This document shows, piece by piece, positions 17,482 through 25,241 of a stretch of 64,000 bases of DNA; position 1 is the stretch's first letter; each line of letters begins with the position of its first letter. The stretch spans positions 4,650,001 to 4,714,000 of the forward strand of contig NC_013441.1 in NCBI RefSeq assembly GCF_000024785.1, written 5' to 3'. The position numbers and the translations under genes are program-made. The DNA comes from Gordonia bronchialis DSM 43247. Its GTDB lineage: Bacteria; Actinomycetota; Actinomycetes; Mycobacteriales; Mycobacteriaceae. The notes beneath the pieces are model-generated. The model did no database searches. It was not told the origin of the DNA and saw nothing but the letters and a program-made list of their open reading frames with translations.

Positions 17482-18356
17482 CACCGGGCTGGAGTTCTTC
17501 CCGCACCTGATCAGTGATCCGTTCTCCGACGGCCTCACCGCGGCGTTCACGTTCGCGCTGATCTGCTGTGTGCTCGGCGCCATCGCGTCGCTGTTCACCG
17601 GCGGACCCCGCAAGGCCGTGGTGCCCGAGACCGTCGGCGCCGAACTCGCCGCCATCGCCGCCGACGCCGGGGTGGGGACACCCGCGGAGCTGGTCAACGG
17701 GGTGGAATCGACGAGCCCGTCGCAGCCGGCGCGTCATCGGCTGACGTCGGCCGGAGAAGCGGTGACCAGGACGGAGCGGCCCCGCATCGCGGGCCTCATC
17801 ACCGCGGGCGATGGCGGTCGCGCCACCGATCCGGCGATCACCGTCTCGGTGGCCGGTGATCTGGTGTTCCGACGCGACTTCACCCTGACAGGCGGGACCT
17901 CGCTACGCGGCACGGTGCGCGACGCTCACCGACCGTTGCCGGCGAATCTCGTTGTGACCGACCAGTCCGGCGTGGGATCGCCCGGTCCCAGGCCGAGCCC
18001 GACGGAACGTTCTCGGTCACCGGTCTCACGGTCGGCGACACCGTCGCGGTGACCGCGTCGGGGTCGAGATCGTGTTGTCGGCGACCGGTGGCGTGCAGGG
18101 TCATGTGCGGACCGTCGACGGGACACCGCTCGTCGGGGCAACGGTCTCGGCGATCGGCCCCGATCAGACGATCGTCGCGTCGGTGACCACCGACGACGAC
18201 GGCCGCTACCGCATCGAGGGGCTCACCGACGCCCAGTTCACCCTGGTCGCCAACATGTACGAGCCGACCGCGGTGCAGGCCCGGGTCATCGCCGGTGAAC
18301 GCACCAGCGTCGACATCGGGCTCGGCGGCGAACGCCCGTCGGCACGGCAGTTCTGA
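17482..18356 (+). pseudogene. Remnant of MFS transporter with carboxypeptidase-regulatory-like C-terminal domains
   Basis: Reading starts without a start codon at 'LEFFPHLISDPFSDG' and 'GLTAAFTFALICCVLGAI', the last helix of a DHA2 transporter. It continues into a soluble C-terminal tail with 'GGTSLRGTVRDAHRPLPANL' and, in another frame, 'VQGHVRTVDGTPLVGATVSA' with 'DDDGRYRIEGLTDAQFTLVA', prealbumin-like carboxypeptidase-regulatory domains. At least two frame changes (about 17970 and 18055) and loss of all the upstream helices show decay. The junction near 17465-17482 abuts the promoter side of the NlpA-like gene. Confidence 0.75.
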
Positions 18357-18379
18357 CAGCTAGGCAGTCCCGACACAGC

Positions 18380-18416
18380 GGTGCGCGGCACATCCCGAGA
18401 AGATGTGCCGCGCACC
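18380..18416. terminator. 15-bp perfect hairpin, bidirectional terminator candidate
   Basis: GGTGCGCGGCACATC (18380-18394) pairs perfectly with GATGTGCCGCGCACC (18402-18416) around a 7-base loop. It lies between the converging transporter remnant and the porin gene, where a shared terminator would sit. No T-run follows on either side, as is common for actinobacterial intrinsic terminators. Confidence 0.7.
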
Positions 18417-18449
18417 GTATTCCACGTCAACCCAGGTGGTGAGAGGGGA

Positions 18450-19115
18450 TCACCCGAGGCTGAACGGCTTGCCGTAGAAGGTCAGGACCTGCTCGGCGTT
18501 GCTGGTGATCACGTAGACCACCGCCATCGACCGTGCCTGCGCGTAGCCGGCGCAGCCACTGATCTGCATGGTTTCGTTGGTGTAGCCGAGACGAGCGTGG
18601 TCGGTGCTCTTGTAGGTCACCTTCGGCGAGTGTTTCTGGTTGCCGCAATCATCGGCGCTCTCGACATCGTTGATGTAGTAGTTGACCGCCTGCCCGGGGC
18701 CGACACTGATGGTCGCACCGCCACCGACGGCGCCGGTCGGTGTGCCCGTGGACGGAACAGAGCCATTTTCGTTGCCCGAGTTGGTGAGTCCCGAGATGTT
18801 GACCTGACAGCCCACCACGTAACCGGCCTGGATCTTGATCTTCTTGGCGTCCTTGCTGGTGTGCACCGAATAGGTGCCCGAGACCCACGCGTTGCGGTGT
18901 AGCGGCGTACCGCCGAGGGACGGGTTGATGATGGCCCGCTCCCCGGTCCTGGTCACCGAGACGACGGTGCCGTCTCCCATGGTGAGGCGATCGGTCTGGG
19001 ACGGAAGTACCACATGGACGTCGGCACCGGCGGTCGCCGGTACGGCGAGGGTGGCGCAGGCCGCGGCGATCAGCGCGCCTCCGGCGAGGCCGAGCCGCTT
19101 GAAGCTGAGTTTCAT
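18450..19115 (-). CDS. MspA-family mycomembrane porin
   Basis: 221 aa. A signal peptide (MKLSFKRLGLAGGALIAAAC..) is cleaved near 'TAGA-DVHV'. The mature protein has MspA-family features: 'DRLTMGDGTVVSVTRTGERA', 'GYVVGCQVNISG', the 'GPGQAVNYYINDVE' strand and the C-terminal 'QISGCAGYAQARS' and 'LTFYGKPFSLG' segments. Such proteins form octameric channels in the mycolate outer membrane for hydrophilic solutes. It lies 39 bp downstream of a second MspA-like gene on the same strand, so they are probably co-transcribed. Confidence 0.88.
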   Translation of the reverse strand: MKLSFKRLGLAGGALIAAACATLAVPATAGADVHVVLPSQTDRLTMGDGTVVSVTRTGERAIINPSLGGTPLHRNAWVSGTYSVHTSKDAKKIKIQAGYVVGCQVNISGLTNSGNENGSVPSTGTPTGAVGGGATISVGPGQAVNYYINDVESADDCGNQKHSPKVTYKSTDHARLGYTNETMQISGCAGYAQARSMAVVYVITSNAEQVLTFYGKPFSLG

Positions 19116-19154
19116 TGTTTCCCTACTGTCTTCGTGAATGGGGTGGCGGTCTCG

Positions 19155-19871
19155 TCAGCCGATGGAGAACGGCTTGCCGTAGAGGTTGACCTTCTGATGG
19201 TCGGTGCCGGTGGTCTCGACGGTCACATAGGACCGGGCCTGCGCGTAACCGGCACAGTTCTGGATCTGCAGTTGCACACGGTCGTAGTTGAAGTAGTAGG
19301 TGCCGGCCTTCTCGACGTCCTTGTAGTCGATCTGGACGAATACGACCTGCCCGGGCGTGATCGGCACGCTCAGCGTGCCCGTACCACTGGGCACGCCGGT
19401 CGAGTTGATGCTCCCGGTGACGCCGGTGGTGACACCGTTGACGTTGACCTGACACCCCACGATGTAGCCGGCGGACAATGTCGCCGCGGCGCCGTCGGTG
19501 GAGGTACCCCCAGTACCCGGGGCCGTCGATTCGCCCAGCGGACCGTTGTTGGGTCCGGCCGGCGATGCTTTCAGATTCGGTGCGGCCAACGTGATGTCGG
19601 CGCTGACCCAGGCGGTCCGTCCGAGTCCGTTGGCAGCCAACGACGGTGAGATCTGGGCTGATTCGTGACTGCGGGTCAGGGTGAGCCCCGCTCCGTGCGC
19701 GGTCCCTCCGGGTAGCCGCACAAAGGCGTCCGCGTGCGCGGGGGCTGCCACGCTCGCACAGACACCCACCGCAGCTGCTGCCGACACCCAGGCGACGAGT
19801 GCGGCCCGGCCGGCCAGACCCCGCCCGATGCGCGTTCCACGGCCACGCAGAGATGACTCGATGGTGCTCAT
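19155..19871 (-). CDS. MspA-family mycomembrane porin
   Basis: 238 aa with an Arg-rich N-terminus, a hydrophobic 'RAALVAWVSAAAAVGVCASV' segment and an AHA-DAF cleavage site near residue 48. The mature part matches its downstream neighbour in plan: 'GLTLTRSHESAQISPSLAAN', 'GYIVGCQVNVNGVTT', 'ITPGQVVFVQIDYKDVE', 'QNCAGYAQARSYVTV' and the final 'LYGKPFSIG'. A Gly/Ser/Thr-rich insertion near residue 105-125 makes it longer. It is the first gene of the tandem porin pair. The 210 bp upstream of it hold the likely promoter. Confidence 0.88.
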   Translation of the reverse strand: MSTIESSLRGRGTRIGRGLAGRAALVAWVSAAAAVGVCASVAAPAHADAFVRLPGGTAHGAGLTLTRSHESAQISPSLAANGLGRTAWVSADITLAAPNLKASPAGPNNGPLGESTAPGTGGTSTDGAAATLSAGYIVGCQVNVNGVTTGVTGSINSTGVPSGTGTLSVPITPGQVVFVQIDYKDVEKAGTYYFNYDRVQLQIQNCAGYAQARSYVTVETTGTDHQKVNLYGKPFSIG

Positions 19872-20081
19872 GTGTTCTCTCGAAATATCCTGTCGGTCAA
19901 CGGCTTCGGCGACGTCGGGCGAAGCGTACTGTGATGCGGGGGAACAGATGGTGAACAGCGCGAGGCGGGCGGCCGTCGATCAGTACCGCGTGAGGCAAAG
20001 TGCCTGAACTCACTAATCTGTTGCGCTACAGCATAACTCGACAATCAGGACGGTTCGGACAACCTGGGCATCGGCAGATGG

Positions 20082-20896
20082 CTACGGTTCACACGCCTGC
20101 GTCACCCATACGACGTGGATCGGCAGCCCCCGCCAGACATGACCGGCGGCCTCGGACGCGGTGGCGACCACCACCGCAAACGGATGATGATATTCGAGTT
20201 CCACCAGTGTGCCGCCCACCGGACTCGGCGCAGACCCCGAGACGACGTCGAGCCGCTCCGCCGGAAGCGCGATCGGCCACCCGCTGGAACCGGATATCTG
20301 CGCCGCCGTCAACGCGGTGGCGGCAAAGCCGTCGCGGCCGAACCAGCACTGCGAGGCCTGCCCCGCGCAGACAGCGCCACGGGACGGACCGAGGCGAGCA
20401 CTCAGCGCCTCGGCCAGCACACCCCAGTAGCCGAGCCCGTACGTCATGATGTCGTAGGTCTCGGCCACCACCCACGACGGTATGAGTGCGCAATTATGTT
20501 GCTGCTCAACGGAATTCCGTGGGACGCCATCTGGCCGGCGTCGACGACATCACCGAGCAGTTCGACGAGCCGCTCGTCATCGACCTCACGGCTCAGCGAC
20601 AACGACACCGACAGGCGCGCGCCCGGGTGCGGGTTGCGCATCATCGCGAACAACACCTCCCGCGCCCGCCCCGGTGACGGCGTGACGTGGCCGTTCCGAG
20701 CGCCGGCCGCTCCAGCGAGCAACGCCAGTGGCGCCCACAGCCCCAGCGGCGAGATTCCCGCATGCGGGAACACCGGAGGGGCCGCAGCGTCGGCGTCCCC
20801 TATCTCGGCGAGGGTGGCACGCACACCGTGGAACCGCGCGCCCAGCTCCGCGAGTGCGTCTGCGATCTCGGTCATCATCCCCCGGAAGAGTTCCAT
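20082..20896 (-). pseudogene. Serpin-like protein, frameshifted (or two overlapping genes)
   Basis: Two frames abut at about 20460-20490. The first starts at ATG 20896 (MELFRGMMTEIADAL) and includes 'GISPLGLWAPLALLAGAAGA', which resembles the N-terminal helix of serpins. The second holds 'SQCWFGRDGFAATALTAAQ', like a serpin hinge and reactive-loop stretch, and ends 'YHHPFAVVVATASEAAG', like the serpin C-terminal strands. Adding one base where GCGCACTC is now read would give a smooth '..NIIAALIPSWVVAETYD..'. Otherwise a GTG near 20471 would start a second, coupled protein. Both the serpin call and the lesion are tentative. Confidence 0.5.
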
Positions 20897-20964
20897 CCGA
20901 CCGATCCCGCCCGGTCGCCCGCAGTGCAGACTACCCGTGCGCGACGTCCGGCTAGGCTCACCGA

Positions 20965-21852
20965 ATGCGAGTAGGAATGACGCTGCCGGTGATGGAACCG
21001 GGTCTGGACGCCAGCACCCTGCGGACGTGGGCGCACGCCATCGACGAGGGGCCGTTCTCGTCGCTGTGCTGGGGTGAACGCATCGCCTTCGACAACCCGG
21101 AGGCACTCACCCTGCTCGGCGCGGTGGCGGCCTGGACGGATCGGGTCCGGCTGGTGACGACGGTCATCGTCCCGCAACTGCACGATCCGGTGATGCTGGC
21201 CAAAGCGCTGGCGACCGGTGACGTCCTGAGTGGCGGCCGGCTCACCGTCGGGCTCGGGATCGGCGGCCGCCACGAGGACTATCGGGCGGTCGGCGCAGAC
21301 GTGACCACGCAGAACATGCGCACGCTGGCCGAATCCGCCGCGACGATGCGGCGAGTGTGGAGCGGGGCGCGGCTCACCGACTCGGTCCTCCCGGTCGGAC
21401 CGGCACCGTTCCAGACCGGCGGACCGGAATTGCACGTCGGCACCACCGGCCCCAAGACCATTCGCCACGCAGCCGCATGGGCATCCGGCGTGGCCGGGGT
21501 GACCCTCGACCTCGATCTGCACCGTCAGGGCGAACTCTTCGACATCGCACGGACTGCGTGGTCGGCACAGGACAAGCCCGCACCGCATCTCGCGACGTCG
21601 TTCTGGTTCGCCTTCGGCGACGACGGCAGAGCGCAGATCCACCGGCACCTGCGCCACTACATGAACTGGATCCCGGCGGACTTCGTCGACGCCATGGCCC
21701 CCACCACCGGCTGGTCCGGCAGCGCCGACGACCTATTGGCCACGCTGCGCGGGTTCGCGGCGATCGGCACCGACGAGGTGGTCCTCATCCCGACCAGCAC
21801 CGATCTCGCGCAACTCGCGATCGCCGCGGAGGTCGCGGCGGAGTTCGCCTGA
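20965..21852 (+). CDS. LLM-class F420-dependent oxidoreductase
   Basis: 295 aa TIM-barrel flavin/deazaflavin enzyme. It begins MRVGMTLPVMEPGLDA, then 'GPFSSLCWGERIAFDNPEAL', 'VRLVTTVIVPQLHDPVMLAK', 'LSGGRLTVGLGIGGRHEDY' and 'LHVGTTGPKTIRHAAAWA'. These are the strand-end motifs of the luciferase-like family, and small single-gene members in Mycobacteriales mostly use F420H2. The substrate is unknown. It is divergent from the serpin-like gene (68 bp) and convergent with the shortened DUF72 gene. Confidence 0.85.
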   Translation: MRVGMTLPVMEPGLDASTLRTWAHAIDEGPFSSLCWGERIAFDNPEALTLLGAVAAWTDRVRLVTTVIVPQLHDPVMLAKALATGDVLSGGRLTVGLGIGGRHEDYRAVGADVTTQNMRTLAESAATMRRVWSGARLTDSVLPVGPAPFQTGGPELHVGTTGPKTIRHAAAWASGVAGVTLDLDLHRQGELFDIARTAWSAQDKPAPHLATSFWFAFGDDGRAQIHRHLRHYMNWIPADFVDAMAPTTGWSGSADDLLATLRGFAAIGTDEVVLIPTSTDLAQLAIAAEVAAEFA

Positions 21853-21875
21853 TCGTCGTCGCCTCTAGCGGACGC

Positions 21876-22376
21876 TCATCCCCCGGGCTCGCGCGCGGCG
21901 TCGCGTCGTGCGGGCGTTGTCGACGGCCGCTCCGCCCGGGTCTCGTCGCTCCACCAGGAATCGTGGCGGGGTTCCACCACCACGCGGACGGTCGACGGGA
22001 ATCGGCGCAGGGTGTCGTAGAGTGCCGTCGGGTCGGCTTTGAGGTTGGGCGGCAACTGGATCAGGACGGGGCCGAGGTGATCACCGAGCCCGTCGGCATG
22101 ATCGAGGAACAGTGACACCGGCTCGGCGGGGTCCGTCAGCCGCCGGACATGGGTGAGATACCGACTCATCTTGGCCGCCATGGTGAAGCCCGCGGGCAGC
22201 TCACCGGCCCACTCGGCGAAGGTCGAGCGTTTCGGCAGTCGGTAAAAGGTGTTCACCTCTACCGTGCTGAACTCATCAGCAAAGTGGCGCAACCACTTTC
22301 GTTGCGGTAGGACCGTCGGGTACAGATGGCCGCGCCAGTCTCGGTACTGCCAGCCCGACGTGCCGATGTGCAGCAT
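21876..22376 (-). CDS. DUF72-family protein, C-terminally shortened
   Basis: 166 aa. The DUF72 barrel starts normally ('LHIGTSGWQYRDWRGHLYP', 'EFSTVEVNTFYRLPKRSTF', 'AAKMSRYLTHVRRL', 'GPVLIQLPPNLKAD', 'VVVEPRHDSWW'). It then ends in a Pro/Ala/Arg tail, whereas full members run to about 240 residues with further barrel strands. About a third of the domain is therefore missing, probably by a deletion that also set the present stop. A frame one base over continues as Ala/Arg-rich sequence to 21867. The function of the family is unclear. Confidence 0.72.
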   Translation of the reverse strand: MLHIGTSGWQYRDWRGHLYPTVLPQRKWLRHFADEFSTVEVNTFYRLPKRSTFAEWAGELPAGFTMAAKMSRYLTHVRRLTDPAEPVSLFLDHADGLGDHLGPVLIQLPPNLKADPTALYDTLRRFPSTVRVVVEPRHDSWWSDETRAERPSTTPARRDAAREPGG

Positions 22377-22385
22377 CCGAGGTCG

Positions 22386-22763
22386 TCACTCGCCGCGATA
22401 GTGCTCGCGGTAGAGCTCTTCCTCTTCTTCGGTCACCTCGGGCTGCAAGGGATCCTGCTGAACTCGGGACTCACCGTCGGAGGCAGCCAGTCGACGGCTG
22501 ATCACCAGGAGTGCGACGGCGATGATGGTGACCAGCACGGCCGCCAACCCGAGCCACGGTGCAAGTGCCATGTTCCCCGCCGTTGCGCCGACGGCGAGAA
22601 CGATGAGCAGCACCCCGGCGATCAGTGTGGGATAGCCGGCCAGGCCGATTGCCTTGACCGCGCGCGCATGTGGGGCTCGTCGATGATCGACCGAGCCCCG
22701 ATCACGGGTTTGTGACCCCGATGGTGACCGGTCTGTCCGGGCTTTGTCGGTTGTGTGTTTCAT
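22386..22763 (-). CDS. Small two-helix membrane protein
   Basis: 125 aa. A charged N-terminal half with many Arg, Asp and His residues precedes two membrane helices ('LIAGVLLIVLAVGATAGNMAL' without its last residue, and 'GLAAVLVTIIAVALLVI'). The cytoplasmic tail is strongly acidic ('EVTEEEEELYREHYRGE'). The ATG at 22763 overlaps the stop of the zinc-ribbon gene by four bases. The two are therefore co-translated and probably act together. I do not recognise the family. Confidence 0.72.
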   Translation of the reverse strand: MKHTTDKARTDRSPSGSQTRDRGSVDHRRAPHARAVKAIGLAGYPTLIAGVLLIVLAVGATAGNMALAPWLGLAAVLVTIIAVALLVISRRLAASDGESRVQQDPLQPEVTEEEEELYREHYRGE

Positions 22764-23041
22764 TGGAAGATCCTTCGTTGTCCGGGGTCGGACAGATCGG
22801 CCCGGTCGGCGACGTCGGCAACACCGAGCTGACGTGCACAATGCGCGCAGCAGAAGGTGGTTCCGCCGGCCTGCACCCCGTGCCCGATGACCCGGCAACC
22901 GCAGTGTGCGCACCGTGGCGCCATGGCGTGGATCGCGCATTCAAAGCTGTCGAAAACTGCTTCGACTCGCTGCGTTCCGTCGTCCACGATGATGGTCATG
23001 GTCCGCGCGTATTCGTTTCCGCAGACGCTGCATACCGACAT
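22760..23041 (-). CDS. Cysteine-rich zinc-ribbon protein
   Basis: The ATG at 23041 gives 93 aa starting MSVCSVCGNEYARTM. Cysteine pairs CSVC, FEC, CAHCGC and CCAHC, with nearby His, predict one or two zinc sites. The middle stretch 'VDDGTQRVEAVFDSFECAIH' looks like a small beta-domain. It resembles actinobacterial stand-alone zinc ribbons of unknown role. Overlap with the downstream two-helix membrane protein (ATGA) makes a two-gene operon. Confidence 0.72.
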   Translation of the reverse strand: MSVCSVCGNEYARTMTIIVDDGTQRVEAVFDSFECAIHAMAPRCAHCGCRVIGHGVQAGGTTFCCAHCARQLGVADVADRADLSDPGQRRIFQ

Positions 23042-23103
23042 ACTCGGTCGCCTCCTTGCCGAACCGACCGCAAGCCACCGATGGGAGTGAGAGTCGTGAA
23101 TGT

Positions 23104-23118
23104 GGTTGAAAATCAACC
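23104..23118. promoter_or_regulatory. Inverted repeat upstream of the zinc-ribbon operon
   Basis: GGTTGA-AAA-TCAACC is a perfect 6-3-6 inverted repeat 63 bp upstream of the zinc-ribbon start. The roughly 285 bp between this operon and the next gene show no other open frame of interest. It could be an operator or a small hairpin. Confidence 0.35.
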
Positions 23119-23327
23119 CGATTGCTCACGACGCGACCTGCTGTCCCGGTTGGGGTGACGCGAGGTCGATCAGGTACCGGCCTCGCCTGCCAGCAGCTGG
23201 TGGCTGAACCGCTGTGTCTCACCCTACGGGCGGGTACGGCCGACTTCAAGGGTTCGGGCCGGTCCCGAGGCCGATGACCACCGTGGAGTCGCGCAGCTCC
23301 CACCCGGCCGGACCGTGTCCGTGCAGG

Positions 23328-24260
23328 TCATCCGACCACACCGGCGGCGGCCTCCCAGGTGCGTTTCTCCGCGTCGGGCCCCAGTGTCGCGGTCTGGGTC
23401 AGGATGATCTCGGTGGCCCCGGCGTCGAAGTAGCGACGCAGTCCGTCGGCGACGTGCCGGGCGTCACCGATCAGTCCGAGTTCGGCAGCGCGCGTGTGGC
23501 CGCCGAGGTCCAGGACCCGCCGGTAGGACGGAATCGTGTCGTAAAGTGCCGTGGCAGTGCTCAATTGGTCAAAGGCTGCGGCGGGATCGTCGGTGACCAG
23601 GGCGGGTACGAGGGGCACGATCCGCGGCTCCGGTCTACCGGACTCCCGGGCGGCTGTGGCGACGACCGGCACGATGTGCTGTTCGAGCACCGACGGTCCG
23701 GCGAGATTCGGCAGGATTCCGTCAGCCAATCGTCCCGACACCTCCAGGGCGCGCGGACCCAGGGCGGCGACGAGGATCGGCGGCACCGGTTCCGCACCGG
23801 GCAGACCGGTGGGAAGTGGTGTGGTGGAACTGATCTCGGTGCCGCGGAAATCACTGGACCCGGTGCGCAGCAAACTCCCGATGATGGTCAGGAATTCCTC
23901 GAGGCGTCGCACCGGGCGGCGGAAATCCACACCGTAGGTGCCCTCGATCAACGGTGCGGCACCGAGCGCCAATCCAAGTTCGAAGCGGCCGTGCGACGCG
24001 GCCTGCGCGGTCTGGGCGGCCGCCGCGACGTTGATGGGATGTCTGCTGAAGATGGGGACCGCGGACACGCCCACCCCGATCCCGGATACCTCTCGGGCGA
24101 TCAACGCGGTCAGGGTGATCGCGTCGTAGTCGAACCGCTGCCCGAGCCAGACCTTGCCGAGGCCGGCATCGGCGGCCACCTGGGCGCGCACGATCGTCTC
24201 GTCGACTGCATTCTCGGGCTGCGCAAACCAGAGCGACGTGCCGATCACCGGGGAGTTCAT
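23328..24260 (-). CDS. LLM-class F420-dependent oxidoreductase
   Basis: From the ATG at 24260 the protein starts MNSPVIGTSLWFAQPENAV and is 310 aa. Upstream in-frame starts (24293, 24317) would add 11-19 residues that do not look like part of the barrel. Motifs are 'GLGKVWLGQRFDYDAITL', 'GVGVSAVPIFSRHPINVAA', 'HGRFELGLALGAAPLIEGTY' and 'ILVAALGPRALEVSGRLADG', typical of the F420-binding LLM subgroup. The substrate is unknown. It is divergent from the DUF1295 gene. Confidence 0.82.
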   Translation of the reverse strand: MNSPVIGTSLWFAQPENAVDETIVRAQVAADAGLGKVWLGQRFDYDAITLTALIAREVSGIGVGVSAVPIFSRHPINVAAAAQTAQAASHGRFELGLALGAAPLIEGTYGVDFRRPVRRLEEFLTIIGSLLRTGSSDFRGTEISSTTPLPTGLPGAEPVPPILVAALGPRALEVSGRLADGILPNLAGPSVLEQHIVPVVATAARESGRPEPRIVPLVPALVTDDPAAAFDQLSTATALYDTIPSYRRVLDLGGHTRAAELGLIGDARHVADGLRRYFDAGATEIILTQTATLGPDAEKRTWEAAAGVVG

Positions 24261-24357
24261 GCCGGTGCCAACCGCACGCCGAGCCACGTCCATACCGCGT
24301 GGCGCCGCTACATCCATACTGATCCGAACCTTCGGACACGCCACTAGTGTCGACAGG

Positions 24358-25239
24358 GTGTCACGAGCGTCGTCATTCCGGTGGATCTGCCTGGCCTACG
24401 TGATCGCCGTCGGCGTAGGTCTCGCCTGGTTGATGTGGGGACCGGCGACCGACCATCTCTGGCTCGACACGCTCATCGCCGACGTGCTGGCCACCGTCGT
24501 CATCTTCGCCTTCAGCCGGGTGCACCACAACTCCAGCTTCTACGACGCCTACTGGAGCGTGATCCCGCCGCTGCTGGTGGTGTACTGGTGGGCGCGCGGG
24601 CCCGTCGGTCTCGACGCGTGGCATTGCTGGCTGATCGCGCTCGTCGTTGCCATCTGGGCAGTGCGCCTCACCGCGAATTGGGTCCGCACCTTTCCCGGTC
24701 TACACCACGAGGACTGGCGCTACCCGATGCTCAAACAGCGAGCCGGGCGGGCCGAGTTCGTCGTGGATTTCGTTGCCATCCACCTGATTCCGACACTTCA
24801 GGTGTTCCTCGGCATGGTCCCGGTCTATGTGGCCCTCACCCACGGCGACGCGCTGGGATGGCTGACGTGGGTGGCCTTCGCCGTGACGCTGGCAGCCGTG
24901 GTCCTCGAGACCGTCGCGGACCGTCAGCTCCAGCTCTTCGTCAGTACGGCCCAGCCCGGCGCGGTCATGGATCGCGGTGTCTGGGGATGGTCGAGGCATC
25001 CGAATTACCTCGGCGAGTTGGGATTCTGGTTCGGGCTCGCGCTGTTCGGTCTCGCGGCGATGCCTTCGCGCTGGTGGTGGATGTTCGCCGGCACCGCGGC
25101 CATGCTGGCGATGTTCCTCGGCGCCAGCATCCCGATGATGGAGAAGCGCAGCCTGGAGCGACGGCCCGCCTACGCCGGCGTGATGGATCGGGTGTCGATG
25201 CTCGTGCCGCGGCCGCCGCGCGCGAGAGCCGGGACCTGA
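24358..25239 (+). CDS. DUF1295 / steroid 5-alpha-reductase-like membrane protein
   Basis: The GTG at 24358 gives 293 aa with six or seven membrane helices. The family's C-terminal signature is clear: 'TVADRQLQLFVSTAQPGAVM' then 'GVWGWSRHPNYLGELGFWFG' and 'PMMEKRSLERRPAYAGVMDR'. The same fold occurs in steroid reductases and isoprenylcysteine methyltransferases; the reaction of DUF1295 members is mostly unknown. The FAD oxidoreductase gene begins 2 bp after its stop, so the two are coupled and may form a membrane redox unit. Confidence 0.85.
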   Translation: MSRASSFRWICLAYVIAVGVGLAWLMWGPATDHLWLDTLIADVLATVVIFAFSRVHHNSSFYDAYWSVIPPLLVVYWWARGPVGLDAWHCWLIALVVAIWAVRLTANWVRTFPGLHHEDWRYPMLKQRAGRAEFVVDFVAIHLIPTLQVFLGMVPVYVALTHGDALGWLTWVAFAVTLAAVVLETVADRQLQLFVSTAQPGAVMDRGVWGWSRHPNYLGELGFWFGLALFGLAAMPSRWWWMFAGTAAMLAMFLGASIPMMEKRSLERRPAYAGVMDRVSMLVPRPPRARAGT

Positions 25240-25241
25240 AG

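Noticed and set aside
23042-23327. Small gene in the gap upstream of the zinc-ribbon operon
   Set aside because: Frames there lack a ribosome site and protein-like composition; only an inverted repeat stands out.
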